This document shows positions 34,693 to 45,531 of a stretch of 64,000 nt of DNA, piece after piece; the stretch's first letter is position 1; every line of letters begins with the position of its first letter. Position numbers and translations under genes: made by a program. The DNA is from Obelidium mucronatum (lineage: Eukaryota; Chytridiomycota; Chytridiomycetes; Chytridiales; Chytriomycetaceae). The notes below the pieces were generated by a model. That model had not been told where the DNA came from, ran no database searches, and was given only the letters and a program-made list of their open reading frames with translations. The stretch spans positions 124,001 through 188,000 of the forward strand of contig JAIVFH010000062.1 of assembly GCA_025765595.1 (NCBI GenBank), written 5' to 3'.

Positions 34693-37060
34693 CTACAGCT
34701 TCCCCAACATCGAGTAACAGTTCGTCGCCACATACAATCCATCCCTGAATAAGAGAAACATTGGATTCAGCCTTTCCGATTCACACCATCCAACCACCGA
34801 TGCAAATGAATTGCTCCCAGAATTCAAAGTCTTGATACAACCTCCAGTTTCCACTGACCAAACTTTAATCAAATCATCCCCACCTTCAGAAACAAGTGCC
34901 GTTCCATCCTCAGAAAACGCGACGGAGAACACCCATTCAGTGTGTCCTTCAAAGCAATGGACCTCCTCGCCTGATTCCAAAGACCAAACTTTGACTTTGT
35001 TGTCTCCAGTCCCTGTGGCCAAGAACTTGCCATCAAACGAGAAAGCCACAGCGTGGATTGATTCGACGTCGTCTTTCAAAGTGGATAGGCATTCTCCAGT
35101 TTCGGTGGACCAGATTCGGGTCGTGGTGTCGTTGGATCCTGATGCGACAGTTTTTCCGTCTGCCGAGAAAGCGACAGGATAGAATACTTCCAGTATGGTT
35201 GTTGAAGGTGTGGAGACATTTGCCAGTTTCAGTGGACCATAATTTCACTGTTTTATCCAAGGACCCGGATACCACAAGTTTGTCATTGTCAGACAAGGCA
35301 AGACACGTAACAAAGTCGCCATGGCCTTCAAGAGTCCTGGTACAGTCCCCGAATTCCGTGGACCAAATTTTGACGGTGTTGTCTCGTGATCCTGAGACTG
35401 CAGTTTTACCATCCAAGGATAACGCGAATGAAGTGATCCTGTCCGAGTGTGAATCTGTATTCGCGTCCGCGTTCGTTTCATCAAGGGTATATAGCTTGAT
35501 TGACGCGTCAAAATGACCCTGAGATCAGGGTTTTGTTGTCGATTGATAAGGCTGCGGATGAAGAGTAGCCTTCAATGGTTTTGAAAGCACTCGCCGAATT
35601 CAATTGATGAAAACTTGATGGTTGTATCGCAGGATCCAGTCACTAAAGTCTTGTTGTCGGATGTAAATCCAACGTGGTAAACAGATAGTGTGTGAGTCGT
35701 CAAAGGTCTGGATGCATTCGCCGGTTTCTATGGACCATAAGATTCACAATTCCATTTTCAGAACCACCTGCGACAATTTTGCAATCCAATGATAGAGCAA
35801 CAGAATTGATGGGGCCAGAGTCGTTTTGAAACGTCTTGATGCAATTTCCACTCTCGATGGACCAAAGCTTGATTGTTGCGTCATCCGATCCAGAAACAAT
35901 CCATTTCTTTTCCAAAGACAAGGCGACGGACCAAATCCAGCCGTCATGTCCTTCAAACGTGTTTACACATTCCCCAGTTTCACAAGCCCACATTCGGACA
36001 GCTTTATCACTGGATCCAGATACCAAACTTTTCCCTGTCAAGTGAAAACGCGATGGACGTAACAGATCCTCCAGAGTGGTCCAGGGTTCTGATGCATTCT
36101 CCCGTTTCCACAGACCACAGTTTAACGGTTGCGTCTTTTGATCCAGACGCAACTACTCTCCCGTCAGCAGATAGAGCGACTGAATTGACATTTTCAGAAT
36201 GGCAAATAGTGTGGACGCATTCCCCTGTTTTGGCATTCCAAATCTTGACGGTATTGTCTGCAGATCCAGACACCATTGTTTTACCATCGTTTGACAAGGC
36301 TACAGATTTCACTTCTTCTGTATGACCATAGAAACAGTAAGGTCCCCATGCCAGTTCCCTGCCTGCAGTTAACTTGGCAGGTGCCAAGTGCTGATATGAC
36401 TTGAAGTACTGCTGTATTTTGAGGAACGAGAATAAGAGCGTGCCGATACTACTTGAAGAGGATTGGCAAGGAGCTGGGTCCTGAAATTAAAGGCAACGCG
36501 TCCCAAGTCAGCAAAGATGGATTGAATAAACCGACATTCTTCAGCAGATTCGAATGAGGATAAAAACGATGCGCTTTGGATGGAAGCAACAACCGGGAAG
36601 ATTTTGGGTAGACTCTTGAGTAAGAGGAGAGCTTCCAAGTAAAAGGCAAGTTTCGTTTGGGCAAACTGATGAAGCTTTGAGTTCAATGACTGCTTTTCTT
36701 CATTAGTGGATGCCTCAGCGATGGCATCAAAATAGTGCGTGTGCCAGTTTAATACTGCATATTGAAGAGATCTTGTGAGCGCACTACTTGACCACGTTGG
36801 GTTGGTGTTTGAGGCATTGATATCAGCCATATTTTGCAAGAGATTCGCATTCATAATCTCCAAGCAAGCGTTTGCGATTTCGATGGACGTGCCGCTGACG
36901 AGATCTTGGGAAAAGGGTTCGGAAACATTAAGAAGTAAATATTTTGAAATTAGCACTGTTGATCGAAAACTTAACAAAGCCCTGTCCTACCTTTCTCTGC
37001 CAAACCAACATCGTGTCCGTTAGCATTATTGGAGTCATTGGTGACGGGATCATGGCTCAT
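34693..37060 (-). pseudogene. WD40 STAND-family gene lacking NACHT, multiply frameshifted
   Basis: Homologous to the region of the 16.5-21.7 kb gene that follows its NACHT domain. Shared segments include LQYAVLNWHTHYFDAI, KLAFYLEALLLL and NPLQV before the repeats, then WD40 repeats such as GKTMVSGSADNTVKIWN. A start at 37060 (MSHDPVTNDSNNANG) with a short intron is possible. No P-loop or NACHT sequence lies upstream. The frame breaks repeatedly (about 36440-36400, 36050, 35750, 35500-35600, 35260), far more densely than in neighbouring genes. I read it as a 5'-truncated, decaying copy; a functional WD40-only protein with sequence errors is the alternative. Confidence 0.65.
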
Positions 37061-37146
37061 TGTTCACTAATAAGATGATTTTTGGAAAGAAACAAGAAAA
37101 ACCGCCAGCCACAAAGTCTGCGGCTTGTCGAGACAACCAGCTGTTA

Positions 37147-37840
37147 TTAATATCGAGCATTATTATGCTGAAAGTGTTTCTTTCTTATTAATCTTCCATT
37201 CATCTTCTTTAAAATTTTGTCGTCTCCTCTTCTTGGCGGCTTGTACGCCTCATCGGCCTTCCCCTCGCCTGTCCGAGCGCGCTTCCTCGGACCTTTTTTT
37301 GGCTTGGCACTTGGCGCCCCCACATCTACCTGCATCTGTTCAAAGGCAGCCCCCGCCCCGTGCACCTCCAACTCCTCAAACACCGCCGCCTCCGGCAGTT
37401 CCTTCCAGCAATCCCAAAATCCCGTCACAGCGGTAATGGGCGTTGATCGCGCCGGCAGGTAGGAATGACAGGTGCGGGAGGGGTGGCAGCAGCGATATCT
37501 GGAATAGCCTCAAGGCTGTCCCGAATGCTGCGTGGTGTGCCTCGATTGCCTCTGCAGGGATGGCAGGGGCTGGTGGCGCAACAGCTGCGATATCGGGAAT
37601 CGCGTTGACAACAGTTGCCTCAGGAGCGGCAAAACTGTGGAGAGAAAACAAGACCGAATGGCTGCCAAAGTCCCAGCGACCGCCAGCTCGATTAGCAAGC
37701 AGCACCGTTCCATTTCGATTGCGTGTGTGGGAAAGGGGTTTGGATTTGTTCTTGGAAGTGATATCTGTCAGTTATGCAGATGGGAGGGATAGGATTCTTC
37801 ATTTCAACAAGCAAGAGGGAGTTGGAAAGCTTTGAGTATC
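37147..37840 (-). pseudogene. RRM-like family member, copy without 5' exon
   Basis: Carries the family's second-half signature (RAGGRWDFGSHSVLFSLHSF, APEATVVNAI), then the Ala/Pro-rich segment (PAIPAEAIEAHHAAFG). The basic tail (KPKKGPRKRARTGEGK) is in a shifted frame after an insertion around 37440-37510. The N-terminal exon found in the intact copy at 45.5-46.3 kb was not found upstream. An inverted, further rearranged duplicate lies at 15.4-16.1 kb. Probably non-functional. Confidence 0.55.
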
Positions 37841-38189
37841 TAAATCAGAATTGTGGAGTTCTTTGTTTTTATAGAATTGAAACTGTGGTATTGTTACGTT
37901 TTGGTGTGCTTTCTTTTTCAGGGTCTCTTCCAAACAAACCCACACACAGTAAACAAACAACGAATTCATCTGCTCTGACTGAAATTCAGCATTGCTGGGG
38001 AATACCAAAACTAAAATCGCGGCTGCAGTAGTTTTATTCTTTTGATGCAGGATATAATTGGATGGTGAAATTCAAGCTGTTTCATAATCTGCTGCTCCTG
38101 CAAAGTATGTGATTGTAGCCCAATTGAAACCAAAGTAAGACCAAAAAAACGAAGCAATAATAAACTTGAAAATTTGTCGATGATGGCGT

Positions 38190-39756
38190 TTATTCCACAG
38201 CCATCACACATACAATGGCTATTTCTCCAGAATAGAGGGTTGGAATTCCATTCTCATCAATTGGTATGCTATTATGACATATTCCACCCTGAAACTCGGA
38301 CCGATTCTTCTGAGAGAGTCTGAAGTTAAATCTAGAGGCACAGAGGAGAGTATGGACAAGCTGAACAGATGAAGTTAGATAATCCTGTAAGTGAAAGAAA
38401 CTACACACAAAAAAACCTTATTGCCTCTAAAGTAACGAAATTGAATTTTCACTCCTATCTGAGGCCTTGGATCGTATGGAATCCCAAAATTTGCAGCAAA
38501 CTTTTCGGAAGGACACCGATAAAGACTGGGCCAGATAAAGCCTTCTGCAGAATGTGTTCTGAGTTGCCAAAAGGACCCCGCTATTGGAATTCTTGAGCAA
38601 TCCATGGTAGTAAAACAATGTACACACCATAGAAAAATTCAGCGATTGATTCATTGTTAGCAAGTAAAAAACCATTTTGAAAGTGGTTTGCTGGAATGAC
38701 TGCCGCAATTCGATATGGCTCAAATGTTGATTGATTCCAAATTGGTACTTGCACAACTGAAGAGAGGGCAGACTTGGAAAATACCCTCTCATCAACCGGA
38801 CAAAGAAGCTTGGTGGATTCAATTGACGCTTTTTGGATGGCAGCACTCAGCTGTCCACGCCTCCAATGTGCCTTCATTAGCAAATCCTCTTGGATAAGTC
38901 CTTCTTCACTAATCCCAACCAACTCCGAAATCGACATCTGACTAAATATAACACATTTTGAGAGAGTTTCGACCAATCTTTGACGTGATTCGCTTCTTTC
39001 GGTAACAGGTTGTGCAGTTGGATCATTTGATTCGTCTGCGGCAGCCCTGCCTTCACGCTCCGCCCAAACTGTTTTAATCAAATCGTATCGTTTTCTTTCA
39101 GACTCCACAAAGCAAAAGTTGGAACCAAGGATCTTGACCAGCCATTCTTCAGAAAGATTGGACAAGCATGCTCGATCGGTGGCAGCATTCCGGCAAAGAA
39201 AAGATAAACAGACTTCAAGGAGATCCTTGGAATATTCACCATAGCAGAATGAATCAGCAAATAAAAGAAAAGTGGATGCATTTCCGGAATTCAAGCTGGC
39301 TTGTACAAAAGAAACGCAAAGTTTGCAAAGACTCTGATCATTGAAAAAACATGCCGTAGCTGAAAAAATCGTCAGCCTCATTTGCTGAAATCCTTAATTC
39401 AATACGAACCGAGCAATGACTTTACGTTGTCATCAGAGATAGCGTTTTCAGGGTAGATTCCGTACATCCTGTACATGTCCAAGATGTTATTAAAAAGGCG
39501 AGAAAATTCAAAGGATATCATACCTGCGAAAAACGATAGTGACAGCGTCCAAAGTGATGTTTGGGTCATCAAAAGTCAACTCCAACACATCCTTGTTCTG
39601 ATCGCTCCATGACCCATTAAACAAGCTACTGAAATATGAATTGGAGACGAGAATGTTTCTGTGTAAATGGAAGCTGTGGTTGAATGCCTTGATTTCGATA
39701 TCGGAGAATTGCTTTGAGACAAAGAGAGTATCGAGAGAAGCCAAGAGTTTGTTCAC
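38190..39756 (-). CDS. BTB-BACK domain protein (germ-cell-less-like)
   Basis: The BTB domain is residues 1-80 (FSDIEIKAFNHSFHLHRNIL, YFSSLFNGSW). After MYGIYPENAISDDNVKSLL comes a BACK-like region (SLCKLCVSFV, LLEVCLSFLCRNA, LSEEWLVKIL). The C-terminal part (IPIAGSFWQLRTHSAEG, then GIPYDPR) resembles the domain of GCL/GMCL-type proteins, which are Cullin-3 adaptors. Introns: 39469-39523 and 39360-39409. Two more, each exactly 32 nt (38592-38623 and 38385-38416), restore frame and give a protein ending at 38190. If they are not spliced the protein stops at 38581. The last exons are duplicated at 15.0-15.26 kb. Confidence 0.62.
38385..38416 (-). other. Candidate 32-nt intron B in the BTB gene
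   Basis: Starts GTTTTTTT and ends CACTTACAG on the minus strand. Removal joins RGNK to DYLTSSVQLVH at phase 0. The diverged duplicate near 15225 reads GNKVLLDLTLSVQL with most of this insert absent, supporting its intron or insertion nature. Confidence 0.5.
38592..38623 (-). other. Candidate 32-nt intron A in the BTB gene
   Basis: Starts GTACATTG and ends GCTCAAG on the minus strand. Removal joins FFYGV to IPIAGSFWQ in frame (phase 2). The unspliced frame hits a stop eight codons after the acceptor region. Confidence 0.45.
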
Positions 39757-39935
39757 GTGAGAAGATTTGAAACTGGAAGCTGTTTGATTTTTAAACGGTG
39801 GGGGTTAATTAGCGTCGATAGGTAGCAACTAAACACTAAACGATTGTCATATTTCTCCATTTTTTTTAAATACTGTACCGAACACCAATCGAACACCATC
39901 ATCGAATATCAAATGAGTGAAAATTAATACGTCCG

Positions 39936-41680
39936 TCATGCATAAGGTTTATTCCAAATCATCGCAAGTCCGGATCTTCCGCTTTCTCGCTCTTGACTGT
40001 TTCCACCAATGTTCGAAGATGAGCCAGCGCCACAGCCAATATTCTTATCATCCCGCGCCGAAATAGGAACAACAATAATTTGCTGTCCATCTTTCGATGC
40101 CATTGAGCTTTCCCTAACAGCTTCTCTCAATCCACTCAAGTTTTCCTTTGCAAGTGCACCAACATCAGCCTTATTTGCCAAAACAAGACTCGGCTTCCCA
40201 GTCAATCCTTCCTGATACCTCTCCAACTCATCCCGCAAGACTCTGAAATCGGCGCCTGGGTCCAAACCACCCAAATCGATAACATAAACTAAGACTGTGC
40301 TTCGTTCAACGTGTCTCAAGAACTCGTGACCAAGACCAACGTTCAAATGCGCACCCGCGACTAAACCAGGGATATCTGCGACTGTTATTGTGTGGCTATC
40401 GGGGTATTCAATTGTTCCGACGTATGGGTTCAATGTTGTGAATGGGTACGAAGCGATTTTTGGGTGCGCGTTGGTAATTCTCTTCAGGAGCGTCGATTTT
40501 CCAGCGTTGGGTAATCCCTAGTGAATGGAATATAAAAAAGAACGTGAATTACAGTCAGACTGTTGATGAAAAAAAAATCTAAATTATACCACAAGGCCAA
40601 CGTCGGCAATAGTCTTTAGTTCCATCTCAAGCCAGATATTTCCGCCAGTTTCTCCTCTGCTTGCGATTCCAGGTCCCTTGATTTCATTGCTGGTAAAGTG
40701 TGGGTTTCCAAAACCTCCTCTGCCACCGCGAACAAGCAAATGACGCTCCCCATGGGTACTCAAGTCCAAGCAAATAGGAGGTTGTGGAGGGATCCGAGGA
40801 GGAATTCGCGACCGAAGGAGTTTGATTCTGTCTGGATGCGGGATGTAGTCTTTCCGGAATATGAAATACTTGCGGATAAATTCAAGTTCGCGTTCTTTTT
40901 TCGCTTTTCGTTTTTCTTGAAGCTCCTTTTCTTGTTGATGTTCAAGTTCCTCGAGTTCTTCGTCCGAGAGGTCCTGGTCTTCAGTTGTTGTTGCTGTTGT
41001 TTCCGTTGGTTCCGAATTCAAGTCCTCAGATTGCAATCTCTTCATTAATTCCTCCTCTTCGAAAGCAATCCGTTTTAATTCCTCCTCTTCTTCCAGTTTA
41101 GACTGTTTGGCAAGAGCAATATCTTGGAGAGAATCCACTTGACGAACAAGAGTCCCCACAGGCACCACGATTTCAACAGCAGTGGCATCTTTTCCGTGCA
41201 TGTTTTGTCCTTTGCCCAAATTCTCCATCTGGTGCTCGATATCTTGTGAAGATGTGGTTTGAGTTGACCCTCCCAAACAAAACCGTACAAGTCACCTGTT
41301 GAGTAAACCACCCAGCGATGTTACTTCTTTGCTGGCTACAATCCAGACATCCCCACCGCGTCCTCCGTTTCCTCCACTGCAAACAAAGACGTTGGTTTGG
41401 TTCACAGAGGAAGAAAAAAGAAACAAAGTCTAACCAAGGAGGGCCAATCGGATTGATGAGTCCTTTAAAGAAGTGGATAGAGCCATCTCCGCCCTTTCCC
41501 TGAGACTGCGTTGACTACTTTAAGATCAACAAAGGAAGAAGGTTTCCGCTCTTGATGGTGGTGGGCATTGTTTGACTTGCGGGGAAAGTTGGCTAATTGC
41601 TGTTGTTGAGAAGCAGTTGAAGAAGAAGATCGCGATTTGAGTGATTTGAGTGACTTGATTGTTGGGTTTAAGCTCCTCAA
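39936..41680 (-). CDS. MTG2: Obg-family GTPase, mitochondrial MTG2-like
   Basis: Ribosome-assembly GTPase. The N-terminus is Ser/Lys/Arg-rich as in mitochondrial presequences. Glycine-rich Obg fold segments follow (FFKGLINPIGPP, GGNGGRGGDVWIV, YRAPDGEFG, GKGQNMHGKDA, VPVGT), with an acidic/charged insertion of about 90 residues. The G domain has G1 GLPNAGKST, G3 DIPG and G4 NKAD. Introns: 41377-41434, 41243-41295 and 40518-40589. One-base shifts occur near 41490 (GGGAAAGGG) and 41225 (TTTGGG); both split universally conserved Obg motifs and so are probably consensus errors. Mitochondrial large-subunit assembly is inferred from family and presequence. Confidence 0.82.
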
Positions 41681-41725
41681 GCGGAAGTGTCATTTGTGGT
41701 CAACTTATATTCATACCAAGAAACT
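41681..41725. promoter_or_regulatory. 45-bp divergent promoter
   Basis: Separates the start codons of the MTG2-like gene (minus) and a hypothetical gene (plus). Any shared or overlapping promoter elements must lie within this gap or in the adjacent coding sequence. No specific motif recognised. Confidence 0.4.
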
Positions 41726-42327
41726 ATGCCCGTCACTACAGCCACGTACGAAACAGCTTCAGACAGTTCAAGCGACACAGTCGAAGATTCAAAGCAAGAA
41801 GAACAACCCCAGCAGCAAGAAGAAGAAGAGCTGAACGCTGTCGATCCGAAGAAAGTGCTTGCCGCTTGTCCAGCGCTTGTCCTTTGAGCTCAACATCAAA
41901 GCCCCTCCCGAGGCCGAGGCTCCTCGCGCTGGCCTAGCGAAACCGCTTCTTGCGAGAGGGAACAACGGATATTTCGGTTTCGATCGATCGCTCGAAGGTG
42001 ATGGAGTGGAACAAAGCACTGAGCGAGCTTGTGCCTCTGACTGATCCACAGTGGTCTTCTGTCGCTTACCCGTTTGCCTCGCTGGCACTTCAAAGCATGA
42101 ATGAATCATACACTCAGACGTTTGTCGCCCCTGGGGAGAAGGGCTTTTTTACGATAGCGGACTTGATTGAGGTGATTGAACAGTTTGAAGCTGTTGCAAG
42201 GGTCCAGCCAGACGAGGTTTGGTTTGATGGACCAGATGCGCACCATATAGCATTTTCTGGAATGCATTGGGTTGGAAGCGATAGTGATGGCGGTGTTCAA
42301 ACATTCTACGTCAATTGGGACTCATAA
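41726..42327 (+). CDS. Hypothetical acidic-N-terminus protein
   Basis: Starts MPVTTATYETASDSSSDTVE, with a Glu/Gln-rich stretch (residues 20-35). A mixed region follows (LSFELNIKAPPEAEAP), then a well-conserved-looking C-terminal domain from MEWNKALSELVPLTDPQWS to the end (DGPDAHHIAFSGMHWVGSDS, YVNWDS). Two frame changes are needed, near 41875-41885 and 41945-41965. The family is not recognised. The last 17 nt overlap the 3' end of the opposite-strand family member. Confidence 0.45.
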
Positions 42328-42969
42328 CGAATACAGTTACTTTCATTCTCTTAATCAAACTCTCTCCCACTTCCTCCATGCCCTCATCATTATCACCAAG
42401 TTTTCCTTCCGCCTCCTTAACCTTCTTCTTTCCTTTCCGTGCCCGCTTCCGCTTACCCGTCTTTGCATTCTTTGGTTTGACGCGTGCTTCAGCAACGGCT
42501 TCGAGATCAGGATTTCCCTGGACTGATTCGCCATAAAGCTTGAGACTGCGTACCGAAAACGTCACACAATATTCATCAATATCCCAGCGCCCGCCAAGCC
42601 GTTCCGCGAGTTGAATAGCTCCATTCTGATCACGAGTCCGAAAAAAAAGGCATCTATAGTAAGAAAAGTTGATTAATTCCAATGAAAACTTTGGCCAAGT
42701 CTTTGCACTGGCTCATACCTGTAAGCAGTGTCAACAACCACGATTTCGGCAGAATATTCTGGACATGCATGAACAATCAACGCTCAAAGGATATCTGTGA
42801 CACGCCCTGGAAACGCTCGGGACAACTTTGAGTTATAGCGTGCGCTTAAAGACCATATGGAGGCATCGTTTGGATGGTTAAAGACGGGAGCGGTATCGCT
42901 GATGTCGAAGAATTGCTGCATACTGCGTTTCCGGTTTTGGTTGCCTTGGTCATCTTGTTGTTGGTCCAT
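42311..42969 (-). pseudogene. RRM-like family member with in-frame TGA
   Basis: Layout parallels the intact copy at 45.5-46.3 kb. Exon 1: MDQQQDDQGNQNRKRSMQQF, then SDTAPVFNHPND and FPGRVTDIL. An intron follows (GTATGA to CTATAG). Exon 2: CLFFRTRDQNGAIQLAERLG, GRWDIDEYC, and a basic tail GKRKRARKGKKK. A TGA at 42784-42786 interrupts exon 1 directly after FPGRVTDIL, where the intact copy has Tyr. Apart from this the two exons are well preserved. It may be a young pseudogene or a sequence error. Confidence 0.55.
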
Positions 42970-43142
42970 TTTGAGCTCATCCTTGGTCAACAGAACGGGA
43001 GTATTATGCATTATTATATTGAGGGGTAGAAAATCCTCACGTAAATAAACAAAGCAATAATAAAATTGTATTTGTACTCTTTCATACTAATATTTCTTCC
43101 TCCACTTCGCTCAATTCGAGAGAAAATCAGAAGGTATCTTGT

Positions 43143-44135
43143 CAAGTACTGCAGAAGTGGTGTCTCGCAGTATCCCATCACGGAGGGTAATCCACAACAG
43201 ACAGGGGTTGCAACACACCCTGTGCCCGCGCAACGAATGGTTGGCACACAGTTTTCCACAGTACTCTGGACGCGAACCTGGAATGCCAATTGAGATTAGA
43301 GAGGGAAATAAAAAAAAAAGGCTAAACATGAAATAAAACTTATCGCGGCAAAGGAAACTCATCGAGTACTGCAGAAGTGGTGTCTCGCAGTATCCCATCA
43401 CGGAGGGTAATCCACAACAGACAGGGGTTGCAACACACCCTGTGCCCGCGCAATGAATGGTTGGCACACAGTTTTCCACAGTACTCCGGACGCGAACCTG
43501 GATTGCCAATTGAGATTAGAGAGGGAAATAAACAAAAGGCTAAACACGAAATAAAACTTATCGCGGCAAAGGAAACTCGTCGAGTACTGCAGAAGTGGTG
43601 TCTCGCAGTATCCCATCACGGAGGGTAATCCACAACAGACAGGGGTTGCAACACACCCTGTGCCCGCGCAACGAATGGTTGGCACACAGTTTCTCGCAGT
43701 ACGTCAGATTCCTGGAAGACCTGCGGCTCGTATTGTTGTTATAATATGTCGGAGTTTAAAATTTTGGAGCATCAAACACATATACTTACGCGCCACGCGA
43801 CCCTCAGATTAGATAGACGAGATGGTTCGGTAATTATGTTTGATGAAACGCGCTTTGTTTGGCCAGAGAGTCTGGTCTGAGGCCTTAGACCGTGTAGATA
43901 TTAGTTGGCCCTTGGTAGTACCGAGTACCGCGTTGATCCGATGGGCAATGGATATAGTAGGCGGCGTGGTCATGAGACTTAAATCGTGAAAGTCGTTCGA
44001 TGGCATGTTGCTGACGAAGTGGGTATGCTGCTGGGAGAGGAGGTTATTTTTGGGATGTTTTGTTTTGATTTTAAAATTATTCTTCTCCAACTTGGACAAA
44101 AGCGGAGAATTCTTTTAATTCTCCGACCATATAAT
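43143..44135 (+). mobile_element. Composite repeat element, copy A
   Basis: About 1 kb. The 5' part is three tandem units of 218-220 bp starting at 43144, 43364 and 43582 (each begins with AGTACTGCAGAAGTGGTGTC). A non-repeated AT-rich body of about 400 bp follows, containing GTGACCCTCAGATTAGA-like sequence (43800-43815). The right end is a perfect palindrome at 44103-44125: 9-bp arms CGGAGAATT/AATTCTCCG around loop CTTTT. Copies B and C share this order. No transposase or other coding capacity is present, so if mobile it is non-autonomous. The class is uncertain; the tandem repeats plus terminal hairpin are reminiscent of Helitron-derived elements. Confidence 0.6.
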
Positions 44136-44202
44136 TTATTTATAAGTCGAGTAATTTTCTTCTTTCATAAAATATTTCCAGCATTTTGTTCTTGACGGTC
44201 CA

Positions 44203-44960
44203 TTAAAAACATTCTATCAAAGAGTTTGATATAATATTTATTTTATCCTTATGAAACAGCGTGTCCCCACCCGCATTACCACCATTGTCACCACCCTTCC
44301 GTCTCTTTGGCGGATTGTATTGCGCGTCGTCCTCCAATTCGGCCTTGCGCTTCCCTTTGGGCGCCTTCCGCCTGTCCCTCTGAGACTGGGCATTTGCACT
44401 AACTGACAATTCCGATCTCTGCAAGCTCTCCAAGGCAGCGCTCGCGGCTGCCACTTCCAGTTCTTCGAACACACCAGGCCCTCCAGCGGCTCCTTCGAAC
44501 ATTCCCAGCATTCCAAACGCCGCGTGATGTGCTTCAATAGCGGCAGCAGGAACCGAGTGGCCGCCAAAGTTCCACTGACCGCGTCAAGCTACACAGCTGT
44601 GCGGTGGCTACACGTGCGAAAGAAGAGTTGTCTGTCGCATCAAATTAAAAGCGGGAGTCTAATTCGGAATATTCATACTTGGAAATACAATTTCAGCACA
44701 AACTCATACGCAATTAACGCGTAGACAACGTCCGCGATGTGTCCTGGGAATGCAAAAATCTTATGTTTTCTCTAGGTTACCACAGACCTTGGGGTGGTCA
44801 AAGACAGGCACAGCGTCGCTGTTGTAGAATTCCTGCAAGCCAAGGTTGCGGATTTGCGGGAGCTGATATTCGTTGCGTTAATCACCTTGTGAGTTGTGTA
44901 GGGAGACTAGTACATAACGTGGCGAAGACGACTGTTGAGTTCAACGGCTGACTGTGCAAA
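44203..44960 (-). pseudogene. RRM-like family member, decayed
   Basis: Family landmarks are all present but in different frames: LQEFYNSDAVPVFDHPKV (about 44800-44855), FPGHIADVVYALIAYE (about 44690-44740), an FFRT-like segment near 44620, RGQWNFGGHSV (about 44565-44580), then AIEAHHAAFGMLGMFEGAAG and a basic tail KAPKGKRKAE. The segment between the GHSV motif and AIEAHHAAFG is deleted. Clearly a pseudogene. Confidence 0.6.
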
Positions 44961-45531
44961 AAAATAAAATTACCGACTAACGAAATACACTTGGTTATTA
45001 GCTGTTATTAGAGACAAATTCGTTGAGCTCAAGTATTGTAAATTTCTGACAGACAGCTCCTACAGAAAAGATATCGGCGGAGTGTTCAGGACACATGTGG
45101 TGGATCGACGTGAGTGCCTTTGAGCACATTCACAGGTGGATTTGTTCTTGGAGGTGATATCTGTCAGGGAAGGAAAAAGTCTTCATGTCAACAAAGAACT
45201 TGAGTATTTAAATCAGAATTTTGACGTTCTCTTAGTGAAAGTATGGAAATGTTACTTTTTGGCATATTTCTGGTTCAGGGGTTCTGTCCAGACAAACCCA
45301 CACCGTAAACAAAAAATTCGACTGCACTGACTGGAATTCACCAATTTCAATATGATTGTTGCCGAGCGAAAATAGTTATGAAAATCTTGGACCTCTGTCT
45401 TGAACAAGCAAATCGGAGGTCAAGCCTTGGGCAGGAATAAAAAATGGCTTAATTTGTGACTGCAAGTTTGGGATCCGAAGAATTCAAATTGGAAATAATG
45501 CTAAAATATTTAATCAAGAAACTTTATTCCC
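44961..45531. other. Relic spacer related to 37.7-38.0 kb
   Basis: Contains GGATTTGTTCTTGGAGGTGA at 45138-45157 and downstream sequence that match the spacer 5' of the family copy at 37.7-37.9 kb (and its duplicate at 15.5-15.7 kb). It therefore derives from a family-associated flank. No gene. Confidence 0.45.

Noticed and set aside
43490..43503. tRNA/SINE-type B box (GGTTCGCGTCC on the minus strand) in the composite element
   Set aside because: It lacks the conserved A of the B box, and no A box at proper distance or tRNA fold could be found.
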